Assembly: GCA_025782575.1 (NCBI GenBank)
Contig: JALGYY010000017.1
Span: 919,892 to 983,891, forward strand
Source of the DNA: a bacterium
GTDB taxonomy: Bacteria; Orphanbacterota; Orphanbacteria; Orphanbacterales; Orphanbacteraceae
Length of the DNA: 64,000 nucleotides
Reading direction: 5' to 3'
Of this stretch, positions 1-8,381 are shown in pieces. Below the pieces are notes generated by a model. It saw only the letters and a list, made by a program, of their open reading frames with translations. It was not told the DNA's origin and ran no database searches. A program made the translations under genes and the position numbers. Every line of letters starts with the position of its first letter. The stretch's first letter is position 1.

Positions 1-2
1 GA

Positions 3-311
3 AGCTATCCCGGAGGTCCTTTCATAAACGGCGTGCCGCTCTATGACATGGCTGGAAATGTCTGGGAGAAGTGCAACGACCGGTGGGAGTGCGACCTGGG
101 AACTTCTCCTCAAACAGATCCCGTAGGACCCGCCGTGGGCATTTATCGAGTCGCCAAAGGCGGTTCATGGCTCCGCCCTCTCTGGGCTCTGAGGTGTGCA
201 GCCCGTTTTGACCGTCCTCCCGGCGGCACCCATCCACCTCACGGGTTTCGAATCGCCAGAACAGACCTCACTCCCGTCGGCGTGCCGGGGATCGGGAACG
301 TTCAGCCCTAG
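3..311 (+). CDS. Formylglycine-generating-enzyme-like protein (SUMF1/PvdO family), C-terminal fragment
   Basis: The gene is cut by the left edge of the window; only about 102 C-terminal residues are present and the reading frame is open from base 3. The fragment shows the family hallmarks DMAGNVWE, then YRVAKGGSW, then a terminal GFRIAR. Genuine formylglycine-generating enzymes carry a catalytic Cys pair a few residues after GGSW. Here that stretch reads LRPLWALRCAAR, so the pair is missing, and I would not call it a sulfatase-maturing enzyme. It is more likely one of the many FGE-fold proteins of other or unknown function. Its substrate cannot be judged from this fragment. Confidence 0.85.
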   Translation, partial: SYPGGPFINGVPLYDMAGNVWEKCNDRWECDLGTSPQTDPVGPAVGIYRVAKGGSWLRPLWALRCAARFDRPPGGTHPPHGFRIARTDLTPVGVPGIGNVQP

Positions 312-431
312 TTTCCGAGCCCCAATCGAATCTACCTCGGCCTGCCGCACCGCGCGGCGGGCCTTCTTCTCTTTTCCATGAAGAAATCACCCCCTTGTTC
401 GTTCTACTCTGTGGAAAAGCGAGGTTGACCG

Positions 432-986
432 ATGACCGCAAGATTCCAGGACAATCGGATCGACGAAGACCTGATGGCCGGGGCAGCCGGGGGAAGTCGG
501 GAGGACTTCTCGGAGCTCGTACACCGGTGGCATGGCAAGGTTCTCGGTTGGATCGGTTCCCGGCTCGGCGATCGAGAGACCGCCCGTGACTTGACTCAGG
601 ATTGCTTCTTGAAGCTCTTCAGGAGCGCTCCCTCCTACCAGGTTCAATCACGCTTCTCCACTTACCTGTTTACGATCGCGAGACGGCTCGTGATCGATGA
701 GACAAGGCGGCGGACGATGAAGTTCGTGCCGCTGGTCGGCGAGAAACCGGCACCGGGACCGCGGCCCGACGCCGTGTTTGATGAGAAGGATCGAAGAAAC
801 CGCCTGCGTAGTGCCATTGACGGCCTGCCCGACCAGGAGCGACAGGTACTTCAGCTCAGCGAATTCGGCGGCTTACGTTACCGGGAGATCGCCGAGCTGG
901 TCGGTTGTCCCGAAGGGACAGTGGCGTCTAGGAAGAACCGGGCCATGCGGATGCTCCGCGAGGCGCTGAAGGGATTGGAACGATGA
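432..986 (+). CDS. ECF-type RNA polymerase sigma factor
   Basis: A 184-residue sigma-70-family factor of extracytoplasmic-function size. Region 2 covers about residues 20-95, with the core-binding and -10-recognition segments around RDLTQDCFLKLF and TYLFTIARRLVIDE. Region 4 covers about residues 130-180, with the helix-turn-helix YREIAELVGCPEGTVASR. The ATG is preceded by GAGG. The stop overlaps the next start by four bases (ATGA), so it is translationally coupled to the membrane-anchored protein that follows. That protein is probably its anti-sigma factor. The regulon is unknown; the third gene of the operon is one likely target. Confidence 0.93.
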   Translation: MTARFQDNRIDEDLMAGAAGGSREDFSELVHRWHGKVLGWIGSRLGDRETARDLTQDCFLKLFRSAPSYQVQSRFSTYLFTIARRLVIDETRRRTMKFVPLVGEKPAPGPRPDAVFDEKDRRNRLRSAIDGLPDQERQVLQLSEFGGLRYREIAELVGCPEGTVASRKNRAMRMLREALKGLER

Positions 987-1408
987 GCAAAAACATTGAG
1001 GACATCCGGGCGAAGATCATGGCCTGCATGGATGGGGAACTGGGTGGAGAGGAGCGCGAAGCTGTGCTCCGATCGATTCGGGAAGAGGAGCTCTGGCGGA
1101 CTGAGGCCCAGGAGATCGAGACGCTGAAGAGTGAGCTGGCTGACCTTCGAGTCGGACCGGATGCCGCTGCCGAGCGGAACGTAATTGAAGCGGCCGGCCG
1201 AGGTCCCCGCGTCCGCCGGCATCGTGCGTGGAAACGACCGATGGCGCTCGCAGCCGCCACACTCCTCGGCGCGATCCTGATCGGCCGCATGATCTCGACC
1301 GGCCCCACGCTCCAGTCCCATACCGTACTGACCTACGCCGAATATGTGGCGGAGATCAAGAACGAAGAGCCCGGTCTCGTCTCACTAACGATTGAAAGGC
1401 CCTACTGA
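983..1408 (+). CDS. Probable membrane-anchored anti-sigma factor
   Basis: A 141-residue protein overlapping the sigma gene by ATGA. The N-terminal part (IMACMDGEL followed by a long charged helix) resembles the start of anti-sigma domains of the zf-HC2/RsiW type, but it lacks the His-x3-Cys-x2-Cys zinc motif. One membrane segment lies at about residues 76-95 (MALAAATLLGAILIG). A short extracytoplasmic tail follows. Function is inferred mainly from its position directly after an ECF sigma gene and from this layout. Sequence similarity alone would be weak support. Confidence 0.7.
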   Translation: MSKNIEDIRAKIMACMDGELGGEEREAVLRSIREEELWRTEAQEIETLKSELADLRVGPDAAAERNVIEAAGRGPRVRRHRAWKRPMALAAATLLGAILIGRMISTGPTLQSHTVLTYAEYVAEIKNEEPGLVSLTIERPY

Positions 1409-1422
1409 TTAGGAGATTCATC

Positions 1423-2223
1423 ATGAATACGAATCGAGAAGAATGGAAAACCAACCGCAACCGAACCGTCACCGTTCTGCCCGCCATCCTGATCCTGGCT
1501 GCCTGTCTGGCCGGCGGCTCTTTCGCCGAAACCACACATCAGGTGGTGCTCGAAAACGGCAGGGAGATCGAGGCGTTGATCATTCCATCTTCGGACTGTG
1601 CCCTTCTCATGGTGAGCGGCGATGAATTCGTGGATGTTCCGATCGGCAGCATACGGAGTATTGACGGAGAAGATCGTCTCTCCCCCGCTCTTTTCGCAGG
1701 AGCCCCCCTTCTCCGCAATGAAACTTTTGAGGAACTGTTGCCGAACGGCGATCTGCTGCTCCACTCCTCATTCCTGAAACGAAATTCGGGGAGCGATGTC
1801 ATCCGGAGCATTGACTGGGGCATTGCGCCTCACGAAGAGAAACTTCTGGATGACTGGCACGTATTCGACGACCTCGGAAACGATCTGCCGCTGCAGATTG
1901 AAGAGAGGGGTGGGAAAAAGCGCGTCCATGTCGACTTCGTCAAGCCCATCCTGCCCGGTGATACGGTGCGATACACTTCCCGCATCCGATTCGTCGATCA
2001 CCTGCACAAAAGTGACGGCACATTTACCTACCGGCATGTGGGCGACTTCCCTGAGGATCGTCTGGTCACGCGCATGATCAGGTTGCCTGCCGGGGCGAAT
2101 GTCGGCCATATCTCCCCCGAGCCGGTCCACCAGCTCGAGATCGACGGCACCACTGTGATCGTCTGGCGGCGATACTACAAGAAGGGGGAGCAGTTTCCCT
2201 TTGAGGTTTCCTACAAACTCTAA
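1423..2223 (+). CDS. Secreted protein of unknown function
   Basis: A 266-residue protein that I do not recognise. It has a positively charged N-terminus and a signal peptide (VLPAILILAACLAGGSFA) ending near residue 36. The mature part is rich in beta-strand-like segments (TTHQVVLENGREIEALI at its start) and shows no catalytic motif that I can name. A good ribosome site (AGGAG) sits eight bases before the ATG. It lies 14 bp after the anti-sigma gene, so it is the third member of the sigma/anti-sigma operon. It may be a cell-envelope protein whose amount the sigma factor controls. Confidence 0.75.
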   Translation: MNTNREEWKTNRNRTVTVLPAILILAACLAGGSFAETTHQVVLENGREIEALIIPSSDCALLMVSGDEFVDVPIGSIRSIDGEDRLSPALFAGAPLLRNETFEELLPNGDLLLHSSFLKRNSGSDVIRSIDWGIAPHEEKLLDDWHVFDDLGNDLPLQIEERGGKKRVHVDFVKPILPGDTVRYTSRIRFVDHLHKSDGTFTYRHVGDFPEDRLVTRMIRLPAGANVGHISPEPVHQLEIDGTTVIVWRRYYKKGEQFPFEVSYKL

Positions 2224-2231
2224 CGGGCAAT

Positions 2232-2253
2232 GGCGGGGGGATCGCCCCCCGCC
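2232..2253 (+). terminator. Strong GC hairpin, likely terminator of the sigma operon
   Basis: A perfect 9-bp stem (GGCGGGGGG / CCCCCCGCC) with a 4-base loop (ATCG) begins eight bases after the stop codon of the secreted-protein gene. No run of T follows it, so it would be an atypical intrinsic terminator or an mRNA 3'-end stabiliser. Confidence 0.6.
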
Positions 2254-2256
2254 CTA

Positions 2257-2285
2257 TTGACTTACCTACCTCCCCCTCCTACTCT
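2257..2285 (+). promoter_or_regulatory. Promoter of the flippase gene, probably giving leaderless mRNA
   Basis: TTGACT (2257-2262) and TACTCT (2280-2285) are separated by 17 bp. The ATG of the flippase follows eight bases after the -10 box and has no Shine-Dalgarno sequence, only pyrimidines. Transcription would therefore start at or very near the A of the ATG. Confidence 0.5.
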
Positions 2286-2293
2286 CTCCTCCC

Positions 2294-3721
2294 ATGAGCG
2301 AAGGAACGCGGCTCACGCGAAACGTATTTTTCAGCGCCGCTACCTATTCCTCCAGTTTCGTTATCTTCTTTCTATTCGTGCTGGCCGCCCGCTTGCTCGG
2401 AAGCGAGTCGTACGGCCGTTTCGCCTACGCTTTCACGCTGGTTCAGCTCTTCACCCAGCTCACCGGTTATTCCATGCAGAACAGGGCTGTAATCGAAATC
2501 GCCCGCGACCGGTCCCGTCTCGCCCCCGTATTCGGCAATTTGTTGTCGATTCAATTTCTGTTTTCCGTCGGCACATACGCCCTGATCGTGCTCACGGCAT
2601 TCCTGATCGAACCGAGGCAGGAAGTCCGTCTTCTCATTCTTGTACTCGGCGTAGCGATGATCGCCCGCAGCTTCAAGGTATCACTTCGTTTTCTGCTGAA
2701 AGGTCTGGAGCGGTTCGACCTCGAAACGTTCATGGTGGCCGGGGGTCAGGCGTTGCTCCTCGTGGTTGGTACGTCCGCCCTGCTTATGAAGAGGGACGTG
2801 CTCATCTTCGCGACCGCCCTCGCCGGCATTCGCATTCTCGATCTGATCGCATCCTATCTCTGGGTCGGCCGTCACGTGGATGGCGCCCGGCCCCGATTCG
2901 ACTTCGACCGGTGGGGATCACTCACCAGAACCGGCCTCCACTATGCCGCTGTGATATTGCTTGCTGATCTTCACTTCCGCGCCGGAACCGTGCTTCTCGG
3001 TCACATGAGAAGCGATGCAGAGGTAGGGTGGTTCAACGCCGCTTTTCGTTTGATCGAAGCGTTCGACGTCTTCTCGCTCGTACTCGGCTTTACTCTCCTC
3101 CCCACACTCTCCGCTGCATTCATCCGTTCGAAGGACCGATTCATCGAACTCTATCGTCGAGGAATCAAGTACCTACTCATGGCCGGCGGTTTCTTTTTCG
3201 TTTACTTGAGTTTTGCAGGACCGGCAGTGGTCGATGTCGTCTTCGGCTCAGGCTACGAAGAAGCGGGGCCCGTTCTCCGATTGCTGGCAATCGGCCTTTT
3301 CCCGATGATCGCGATCCGGCTCTCGAGCAATGCTCTCTTTGCCGTTGACCGGCCGCGCGCGGCACTCGCATGCCACTTCGTCGCCCTCATCGCCCACCTG
3401 GCCCTTGCCGCTCTGCTCATTCCGGCCTGGGGGATCGCCGGGATCGCCATGACTCTCGTGATCACACAGGCTTTTCTGTTTATTTCAATGAACACGATAC
3501 TTCATGTAAAAGGCTTTGGAATGGATTGGATCGGGAGCTATTGGCGGCTCGGTCTTGCGCTCATCCCCGTCGTGGCGGGTGCCTGGTTTACGAGAGAGTG
3601 GACCCCGTTTTTCTCGTTTCCGGTTTGCGCGGTCCTCTATCTGGCCGCCATCTTTGTCGTCGGCGTCCTGGACGGGCGAGAGAAACAGGTGATCGCCGAG
3701 CTACGAAATAAGCTGGGTTAA
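2294..3721 (+). CDS. Polysaccharide-type flippase (Wzx/MurJ/MATE superfamily)
   Basis: A 475-residue integral membrane protein with about 12-14 hydrophobic segments in the layout of Wzx-type O-antigen flippases of the MOP superfamily. The N-terminus (NVFFSAATYSSSFVIFF), the SESYGRFAYAFTLVQLF motif after TM1, and the central GWFNAAFRLIEAF segment are typical of this group. It probably moves an undecaprenyl-linked oligosaccharide or a similar lipid-linked glycan across the inner membrane. No glycosyltransferase is adjacent, so the substrate is unknown. It is followed head-to-head by an M28 peptidase gene ten bases away on the other strand. Confidence 0.88.
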   Translation: MSEGTRLTRNVFFSAATYSSSFVIFFLFVLAARLLGSESYGRFAYAFTLVQLFTQLTGYSMQNRAVIEIARDRSRLAPVFGNLLSIQFLFSVGTYALIVLTAFLIEPRQEVRLLILVLGVAMIARSFKVSLRFLLKGLERFDLETFMVAGGQALLLVVGTSALLMKRDVLIFATALAGIRILDLIASYLWVGRHVDGARPRFDFDRWGSLTRTGLHYAAVILLADLHFRAGTVLLGHMRSDAEVGWFNAAFRLIEAFDVFSLVLGFTLLPTLSAAFIRSKDRFIELYRRGIKYLLMAGGFFFVYLSFAGPAVVDVVFGSGYEEAGPVLRLLAIGLFPMIAIRLSSNALFAVDRPRAALACHFVALIAHLALAALLIPAWGIAGIAMTLVITQAFLFISMNTILHVKGFGMDWIGSYWRLGLALIPVVAGAWFTREWTPFFSFPVCAVLYLAAIFVVGVLDGREKQVIAELRNKLG

Positions 3722-3731
3722 CCCGGACTCC

Positions 3732-5951
3732 TCAGATTCGAAAGAGATTCGAACCGAGCAGCTTTTGAATCAGGGCCGGCGTCATCCCGTCCTGATCTTC
3801 CAGCTCCTCGATGAACCGAACAACATCTTTCTCGCCGTCGTCGTTGATCCAGGGCATGAGATCGATGTGAACTCGCCAGCTTCCCAGTTCCCGGACGATC
3901 GAAGCTATCTCTGCGGGATCAACGCGCTCATCCAGGCTCATGATGAAGAGTGATGTTTTCACCGGATAGAGTTCGGGGTCTTTGATCGTTTCTCCCCTCG
4001 TCGGAAAGAATCGGACGTAAATCTTCCCTCCTTCCGGTAGAAGGGGAATCCAGGCCGTGTCGGCCGGTACGAGCAGCGCCACTTCCTCTCCGGTGATCTT
4101 TCCGAAGAACTCCAGCTCCTCGGCGAGGCGGGCCGAATCTCCTTTGCTCGGCTCGAAGCGGGGCCACCGGGCGAGTGCGACGCCGAATCGATTGAGGAGC
4201 GGAATCCGGTCCTCTGCGAAGTCCTCCAGATTTTTGGCCTCGATACCGACCAGGATCGCTCTTTTGCCCTTCCCGGCAAGGCCGGGCACCTCTTTCAGGG
4301 AATTGACAAGGCCGGGCGCCGTAGGATCGTCAGCACCGTCCGAATCAATTTCTGCGATGTCGAGTGCGAATCGGTCTTTCCCGAATCGTTTCGCTTCACA
4401 CCACAGGACGCTCCCCGCTTGGTAGCGTTTAGCGTCCTTGTCGACAGTCTTGTCGAAGTCGATCTGAAGAGCGCCGTTCAGTCTCGTCCGTCCCAGCCGG
4501 TTCTCTACGAGAAGAGGCTCATCCCAGTTCGCCAGAAACCCGACAAACGATTCCGCCCGGGAACCGACCGAGCCGAGGGCATCCGCGCTGATCCAGTTCC
4601 CGTCATCTTCGAACAGATGGTAGAAACGATGGGTCCCCTTGCTCCAGAAACTCACGACAGGAACGCCCTTCTCCCTAAACGGCGCGTGATCACTCGACGA
4701 TCCTCCCCACGCCCGGCCGATGTCCAGACTGTCCCTCGAGTCATCGGAGAGGCTCTCGAGGTACGCCTCCCAGAGTCCGGGGAAATTCTCCCCCCCACCG
4801 ATACCGGCCCCTTCATCCCCATGACCGACCATGTCAAGGTTGAACATGGCGGCCACATCCGCCAGTTCCATCGTAGGATTTTCTGCGAAATATTCGGAGC
4901 CGAGCAGCCCCTGCTCTTCGGCGGCAAACATCATGAAGAGAATGCTTCTCTTCGGGCGATTCGAAGATGAGGCGAAACTTCGGGCCAGCTCCAGAACCAC
5001 TCCGGTACCGGAGCCATTGTCGTTCGCGCCATTATAAATGCGACCGTTACCATCTACCCCCACGTGATCCATATGGCCACCGACGACGATTACTTCGCTG
5101 GAAAGAACGGGGTCTGATCCAGGGATCAGGCCGAGCACGTTTCGAGCGGAGCCCTCCGGAATGAGCGACACTTCGGCATGGAAACGCAAATGCCTGCCGG
5201 TCGTCAGAGGAACCGGTCCATCTTTCAGCTCCTTTCGATACCGGGCGAGATCGTAACCTGTATCCCGCAGAATATGATGGGCTACACGCTCCCCGATGTA
5301 CGCCATCGGGATCTCATCGTCATAAACGCCGGTGTGGATCGCCGCCCCGGCAAGAACCGCCGATTTCCGGAGCCAGAGGATGCCGGCCGCCCCGCGGTTG
5401 AGTGCTATTTTGAGGGTCGAGTCCCGGCTCGAGTACTCGCTCCAGTCATAACCGTCGTCCGGCGAACCCCGAACAATCATCACGATCTTTCCCGTCACGT
5501 CGAGATCGCCGTAATCATCCCTTCCCCACTCTTCGCTCACCAGGCCGTGTCCTACGAGAACAACCTCGGCCGTAATGTCGGCGCTGCCCGAATTGGTAAT
5601 CAAAGTAAAATCATCGGCAAGTACGAACTTCACCGGCGCGAACGGGCCGTCCACCAATTCGAGTTCGGCCCTCTTCTCTTCAGTCACGAGAAATGGAAAT
5701 TTCTGAAAGTAGGTGCCGTCGACTCCGGCGGGTTGAAGCCCGCATGATTCAAACTGGGAGGCGACGTATTCTTCGATCATCACACCACCGGTAAGGCCTG
5801 ACTTCCGTCCCTCGAACTCATCCCCGGCGATATGGTTCACATGTTCGTAGGCCCTATTCTTGTCGAAAGCGCCGGCAGGAGTGACGGCCACCGGAGTCAG
5901 ACCGATCAGAAACAAAAAGCCGAATGCCGCTGTCTGGGAGGTGATCGCCAT
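3732..5951 (-). CDS. Secreted M28-family zinc peptidase with PA domain
   Basis: A 739-residue exported aminopeptidase-like protein. The start chosen at 5951 has AAGGAG nine bases upstream and gives a clean signal peptide (FGFLFLIGLTPVAVTPAGA); the longer open frame upstream has neither. A PA-type insertion occupies roughly residues 100-240. The M28 metal site follows: GGHMDH (His293), NGANDNGSG, AAEEQG with the catalytic Glu, NLDMVG and SSDHAPF. The last 200 residues form an additional domain that I do not recognise. It probably degrades peptides in the periplasm or outside the cell. It is monocistronic and convergent with the flippase gene. Confidence 0.9.
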   Translation of the reverse strand: MAITSQTAAFGFLFLIGLTPVAVTPAGAFDKNRAYEHVNHIAGDEFEGRKSGLTGGVMIEEYVASQFESCGLQPAGVDGTYFQKFPFLVTEEKRAELELVDGPFAPVKFVLADDFTLITNSGSADITAEVVLVGHGLVSEEWGRDDYGDLDVTGKIVMIVRGSPDDGYDWSEYSSRDSTLKIALNRGAAGILWLRKSAVLAGAAIHTGVYDDEIPMAYIGERVAHHILRDTGYDLARYRKELKDGPVPLTTGRHLRFHAEVSLIPEGSARNVLGLIPGSDPVLSSEVIVVGGHMDHVGVDGNGRIYNGANDNGSGTGVVLELARSFASSSNRPKRSILFMMFAAEEQGLLGSEYFAENPTMELADVAAMFNLDMVGHGDEGAGIGGGENFPGLWEAYLESLSDDSRDSLDIGRAWGGSSSDHAPFREKGVPVVSFWSKGTHRFYHLFEDDGNWISADALGSVGSRAESFVGFLANWDEPLLVENRLGRTRLNGALQIDFDKTVDKDAKRYQAGSVLWCEAKRFGKDRFALDIAEIDSDGADDPTAPGLVNSLKEVPGLAGKGKRAILVGIEAKNLEDFAEDRIPLLNRFGVALARWPRFEPSKGDSARLAEELEFFGKITGEEVALLVPADTAWIPLLPEGGKIYVRFFPTRGETIKDPELYPVKTSLFIMSLDERVDPAEIASIVRELGSWRVHIDLMPWINDDGEKDVVRFIEELEDQDGMTPALIQKLLGSNLFRI

Positions 5952-6077
5952 GGGGAATGCTCCTTTCCTTTCACTGGTTCCACTAACGATATACGCTCCC
6001 CCCGCATTCCTGTAAAGCCTTTTCCCGTGTGGAGTTGCAGGCATGGAATTCATCAGGAACGGGGGCTCCCCCTCGGC

Positions 6078-6083
6078 TATACT
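6078..6083 (+). promoter_or_regulatory. Candidate -10 box for a leaderless MATE transcript
   Basis: TATACT lies six bases before the ATG of the MATE gene, and there is no Shine-Dalgarno sequence in between. No convincing -35 box is visible. The same arrangement recurs before 10712, 10882, 2294 and 38962. Confidence 0.4.
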
Positions 6084-6089
6084 GGCAGA

Positions 6090-7439
6090 ATGGAATCCAG
6101 ACGATTCATTCTCGAGGGGTCGATTGCGGGAGCATTGTTCCGCCTTGGCTGGCCGGTCATGCTCTCCTTCCTTGTCTACAGCGGCTTCACTCTGGTAGAC
6201 GCCATCTTCATCGGACGGCTTGGCCCATCGGCGCTCGCGGCGAGCGGACCGGCCCAGTTCGCATCGTGGCTTCTGATCGCGGTCGGCGAGGTGATCGGTG
6301 TCGGGACAGCGGCTGTGATCGCCCGTCGAGTCGGCGCCGGGGAGAGCGGCGAAGCGGGACGGATGGTCGCTCAGGGGGGAATCCTGGTTCTTCTGGCAGG
6401 CGCCGGAGCCTTGATCACAGCCGGCCCCGCAGCACACTACCTGTTTCTCCTGATCGGCACCGACCCCGAGGTGAGCCGGCTCGGTTACGCCTATCTCTCT
6501 ATTCTGTTTCGTGGTGCGATTTTCAGTTTCTCGTCACTGTTCATGGAATCTGCGCTTCGGGCCGCAGGGGATACGCGGACACCCATGTTCATCACCGGTG
6601 GTGGTTTTCTGCTGAACGCTCTTCTTGATCCGCTCCTGATTTTCGGAGCGGGTCCCGTCCCGGCTCTCGGGATCGAAGGGGCTGCGATTGCCACAGTCAT
6701 TTCCCAGGCGACGATGGTCTGCTTCTTCCTGGCCCATTTCCGAAGCGACCGAACGGCCGTGCCGATCGACTTCCGAGCCGCCCGGGTACCAGACCTCGCT
6801 GTCTGGGGCAAGATCATCCGGATCGGCGCACCCGTATCGATGATTACGGCGCTCTTCTCAGCGGTCTATCTCTTCCTCACTTACTTCCTGGCCAAATACG
6901 GCGCCGTACCGATCGCCGTCGTGGGCGTAGGAAACCGGCTCGAGGGGATCACCTATCTCATCGCCCACGGACTCTCGGTCGCCGCCATGACTCTCGTCGG
7001 CCAGAATCTAGGTGCCGGAAAATCGGACCGCGCAGAAAAAGCAGCATGGATGGCATCCGGAATCGCCGCCGGCATGGCCCTCTTGATAGGGCTCGCATTT
7101 TTCCTCTTCCCCCGATGGATCTTCGGCTTTTTCACGGATGATCCGACGGTTCTTGAAGAGGGGGTGCGCTTTCTTCGAATCGTCGCTCTCTGCCAGGGCT
7201 TCATGGGTGTGGAGGTCGTAATGTACGGGGCGTTTTCAGGTGCGGGGGATACGCTTCCCGCTACGATCATCTCAACCTTCCTGAATGCCCTTCGGATTCC
7301 CGCCGCATGGATAGTGGCTGATCTTCTTGGTTATGGTCCTGTCGGGATCTGGTGGATGATTTCGCTCAGCTGCATCGTACGTGGAGTGTTGCTCGGAGCC
7401 TGGTTTCGCAGGAACCGTTGGAAAGAGAAGGTGGTTTAG
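6090..7439 (+). CDS. MATE-family multidrug efflux transporter
   Basis: A 449-residue protein with two repeats of six membrane segments. The MatE signature regions are visible: LGWPVMLSFLVYSGFTLVDA near residue 20, FSGAGDTLPATI-type loop motifs in both halves (RAAGDTRTPMF and SGAGDTLPATI), and GVGNRLEGITYLIAHGLSVA in the second half. It probably exports drugs or cationic metabolites with sodium or proton coupling. The start at 6090 is chosen because the upstream extension is not membrane-like and runs antisense through the peptidase gene. The mRNA may be leaderless. Confidence 0.92.
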   Translation: MESRRFILEGSIAGALFRLGWPVMLSFLVYSGFTLVDAIFIGRLGPSALAASGPAQFASWLLIAVGEVIGVGTAAVIARRVGAGESGEAGRMVAQGGILVLLAGAGALITAGPAAHYLFLLIGTDPEVSRLGYAYLSILFRGAIFSFSSLFMESALRAAGDTRTPMFITGGGFLLNALLDPLLIFGAGPVPALGIEGAAIATVISQATMVCFFLAHFRSDRTAVPIDFRAARVPDLAVWGKIIRIGAPVSMITALFSAVYLFLTYFLAKYGAVPIAVVGVGNRLEGITYLIAHGLSVAAMTLVGQNLGAGKSDRAEKAAWMASGIAAGMALLIGLAFFLFPRWIFGFFTDDPTVLEEGVRFLRIVALCQGFMGVEVVMYGAFSGAGDTLPATIISTFLNALRIPAAWIVADLLGYGPVGIWWMISLSCIVRGVLLGAWFRRNRWKEKVV

Positions 7440-7463
7440 CCCGAGAGTCGTGTGGGACTCCCT

Positions 7464-7565
7464 TAATTCTGGGGACATTAATTCTGGGGACACAATACTT
7501 AATTCCGGCAAGACGGGTCGGGGGAATTAAGTATTGTGTCCCCAGAATTAATGTCCCCAGAATTA
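7464..7565. repeat. Palindromic intergenic repeat, copy 1
   Basis: A perfect inverted repeat with two 43-bp arms (7464-7506 and 7523-7565) around a 16-base loop. Each arm holds TAATTCTGGGGACA twice, followed by CAATACTTAATTCC at the inner side. The core GGGGACACAATAC is shared with copies near 41.7 and 54.7 kb. It lies between the convergent MATE and acyltransferase genes and could act as a bidirectional terminator. Elements of this look are commonly found near REP-associated tyrosine transposases, but no transposase is in this window. Confidence 0.9.
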
Positions 7566-7576
7566 GGGGGGTCGGC

Positions 7577-8140
7577 CTAGCCCGCTTCGACGATCCGGCC
7601 TGCCCGCAGGCGGTACTCCTTGCCGCACTTACAGGGAACGCTCGGCTCCATCTTCTCGCCGCACTCACAGGACCAGCCGTACTGACGAGCTGGGTTACCG
7701 ATTACGATCGCATGGTCCGGCACATCTCGTGTGATGACTGCGCCGGCGCCGATCATCGCGTTCCTGCCGATCTTGACGCCACATATGATTGTCGCGTTCG
7801 CACCGACGGACGCCCCCTCGCGAATCAGAGTCGGTAGAAATTCATCGGGCGTTTTCTTGGTTCGGCAGCGGGGAAGCAGATCGTTCGTCAGAACCGCGTT
7901 CGGGCCGAGAAAGACGTAGTCCTCCAGCACCACTTTGTCCCATACGGATATGCCGTTCTTGAGCGTGCAATGGTTTCCGATTATGGCGCCCGTCTCCACG
8001 AAACAACCTTCTCCTATATTGCAGTCCTCGCCGACGGTCGCCCCTTCCATGACATGCGCGAACGCCCAGATCCGCGTACCCCGGCCTACTTCGGTCGCAT
8101 CGCACATTCCCTTTTCATGCACGAAAAAGCGCTCTTCCAT
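7577..8140 (-). CDS. Hexapeptide-repeat acyltransferase (WbbJ/WlbB-like sugar N-acetyltransferase)
   Basis: A left-handed beta-helix acyltransferase of 187 residues with repeated [LIV]-G-x4 hexapeptides: RGTRIWAFAHVMEGATVGED, NIGEGCFVETGAIIGNH, and later GASVGANATIICGVKIGRN. Proteins like this acetylate UDP-2,3-diamino or 3-amino sugars for surface polysaccharides, using acetyl-CoA. The C-terminus carries a small four-Cys zinc-ribbon-like tail (CECGEKMEPSVPCKCG), seen in some WlbB relatives. Two starts are possible, ATG at 8149 or 8140. The second fits the family N-terminus (FFVHEKGMCDATEVG) better. No other polysaccharide gene is adjacent. Confidence 0.88.
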   Translation of the reverse strand: MEERFFVHEKGMCDATEVGRGTRIWAFAHVMEGATVGEDCNIGEGCFVETGAIIGNHCTLKNGISVWDKVVLEDYVFLGPNAVLTNDLLPRCRTKKTPDEFLPTLIREGASVGANATIICGVKIGRNAMIGAGAVITRDVPDHAIVIGNPARQYGWSCECGEKMEPSVPCKCGKEYRLRAGRIVEAG

Positions 8141-8381
8141 CGCTCTCATCCGCCCCCTGTTATTAGTTGGTTCGATTGAATGGACCGCATGGGACCATAG
8201 TGTAGACCTGCCTGTCCCCAAAAGAAAAGGGGCAATCACCCGGGGCGGGGAGCCTCGGAGAAATCACGCCTTAAAGCCCCTCACCGTTTACTCCGGAGCG
8301 GCTTCCTGCTTCTCTTTCTCGCCACCGCGATGCCCCCTCCTATCAGGAGCCTTTTCATTCGAACTTCCTGAGTTGAATCAC

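Noticed and set aside
5952-6437. N-terminal extension of the M28 peptidase to 6437
   Set aside because: The ATG at 5951 has a good ribosome site and starts a signal peptide; the extension runs antisense through the MATE gene.
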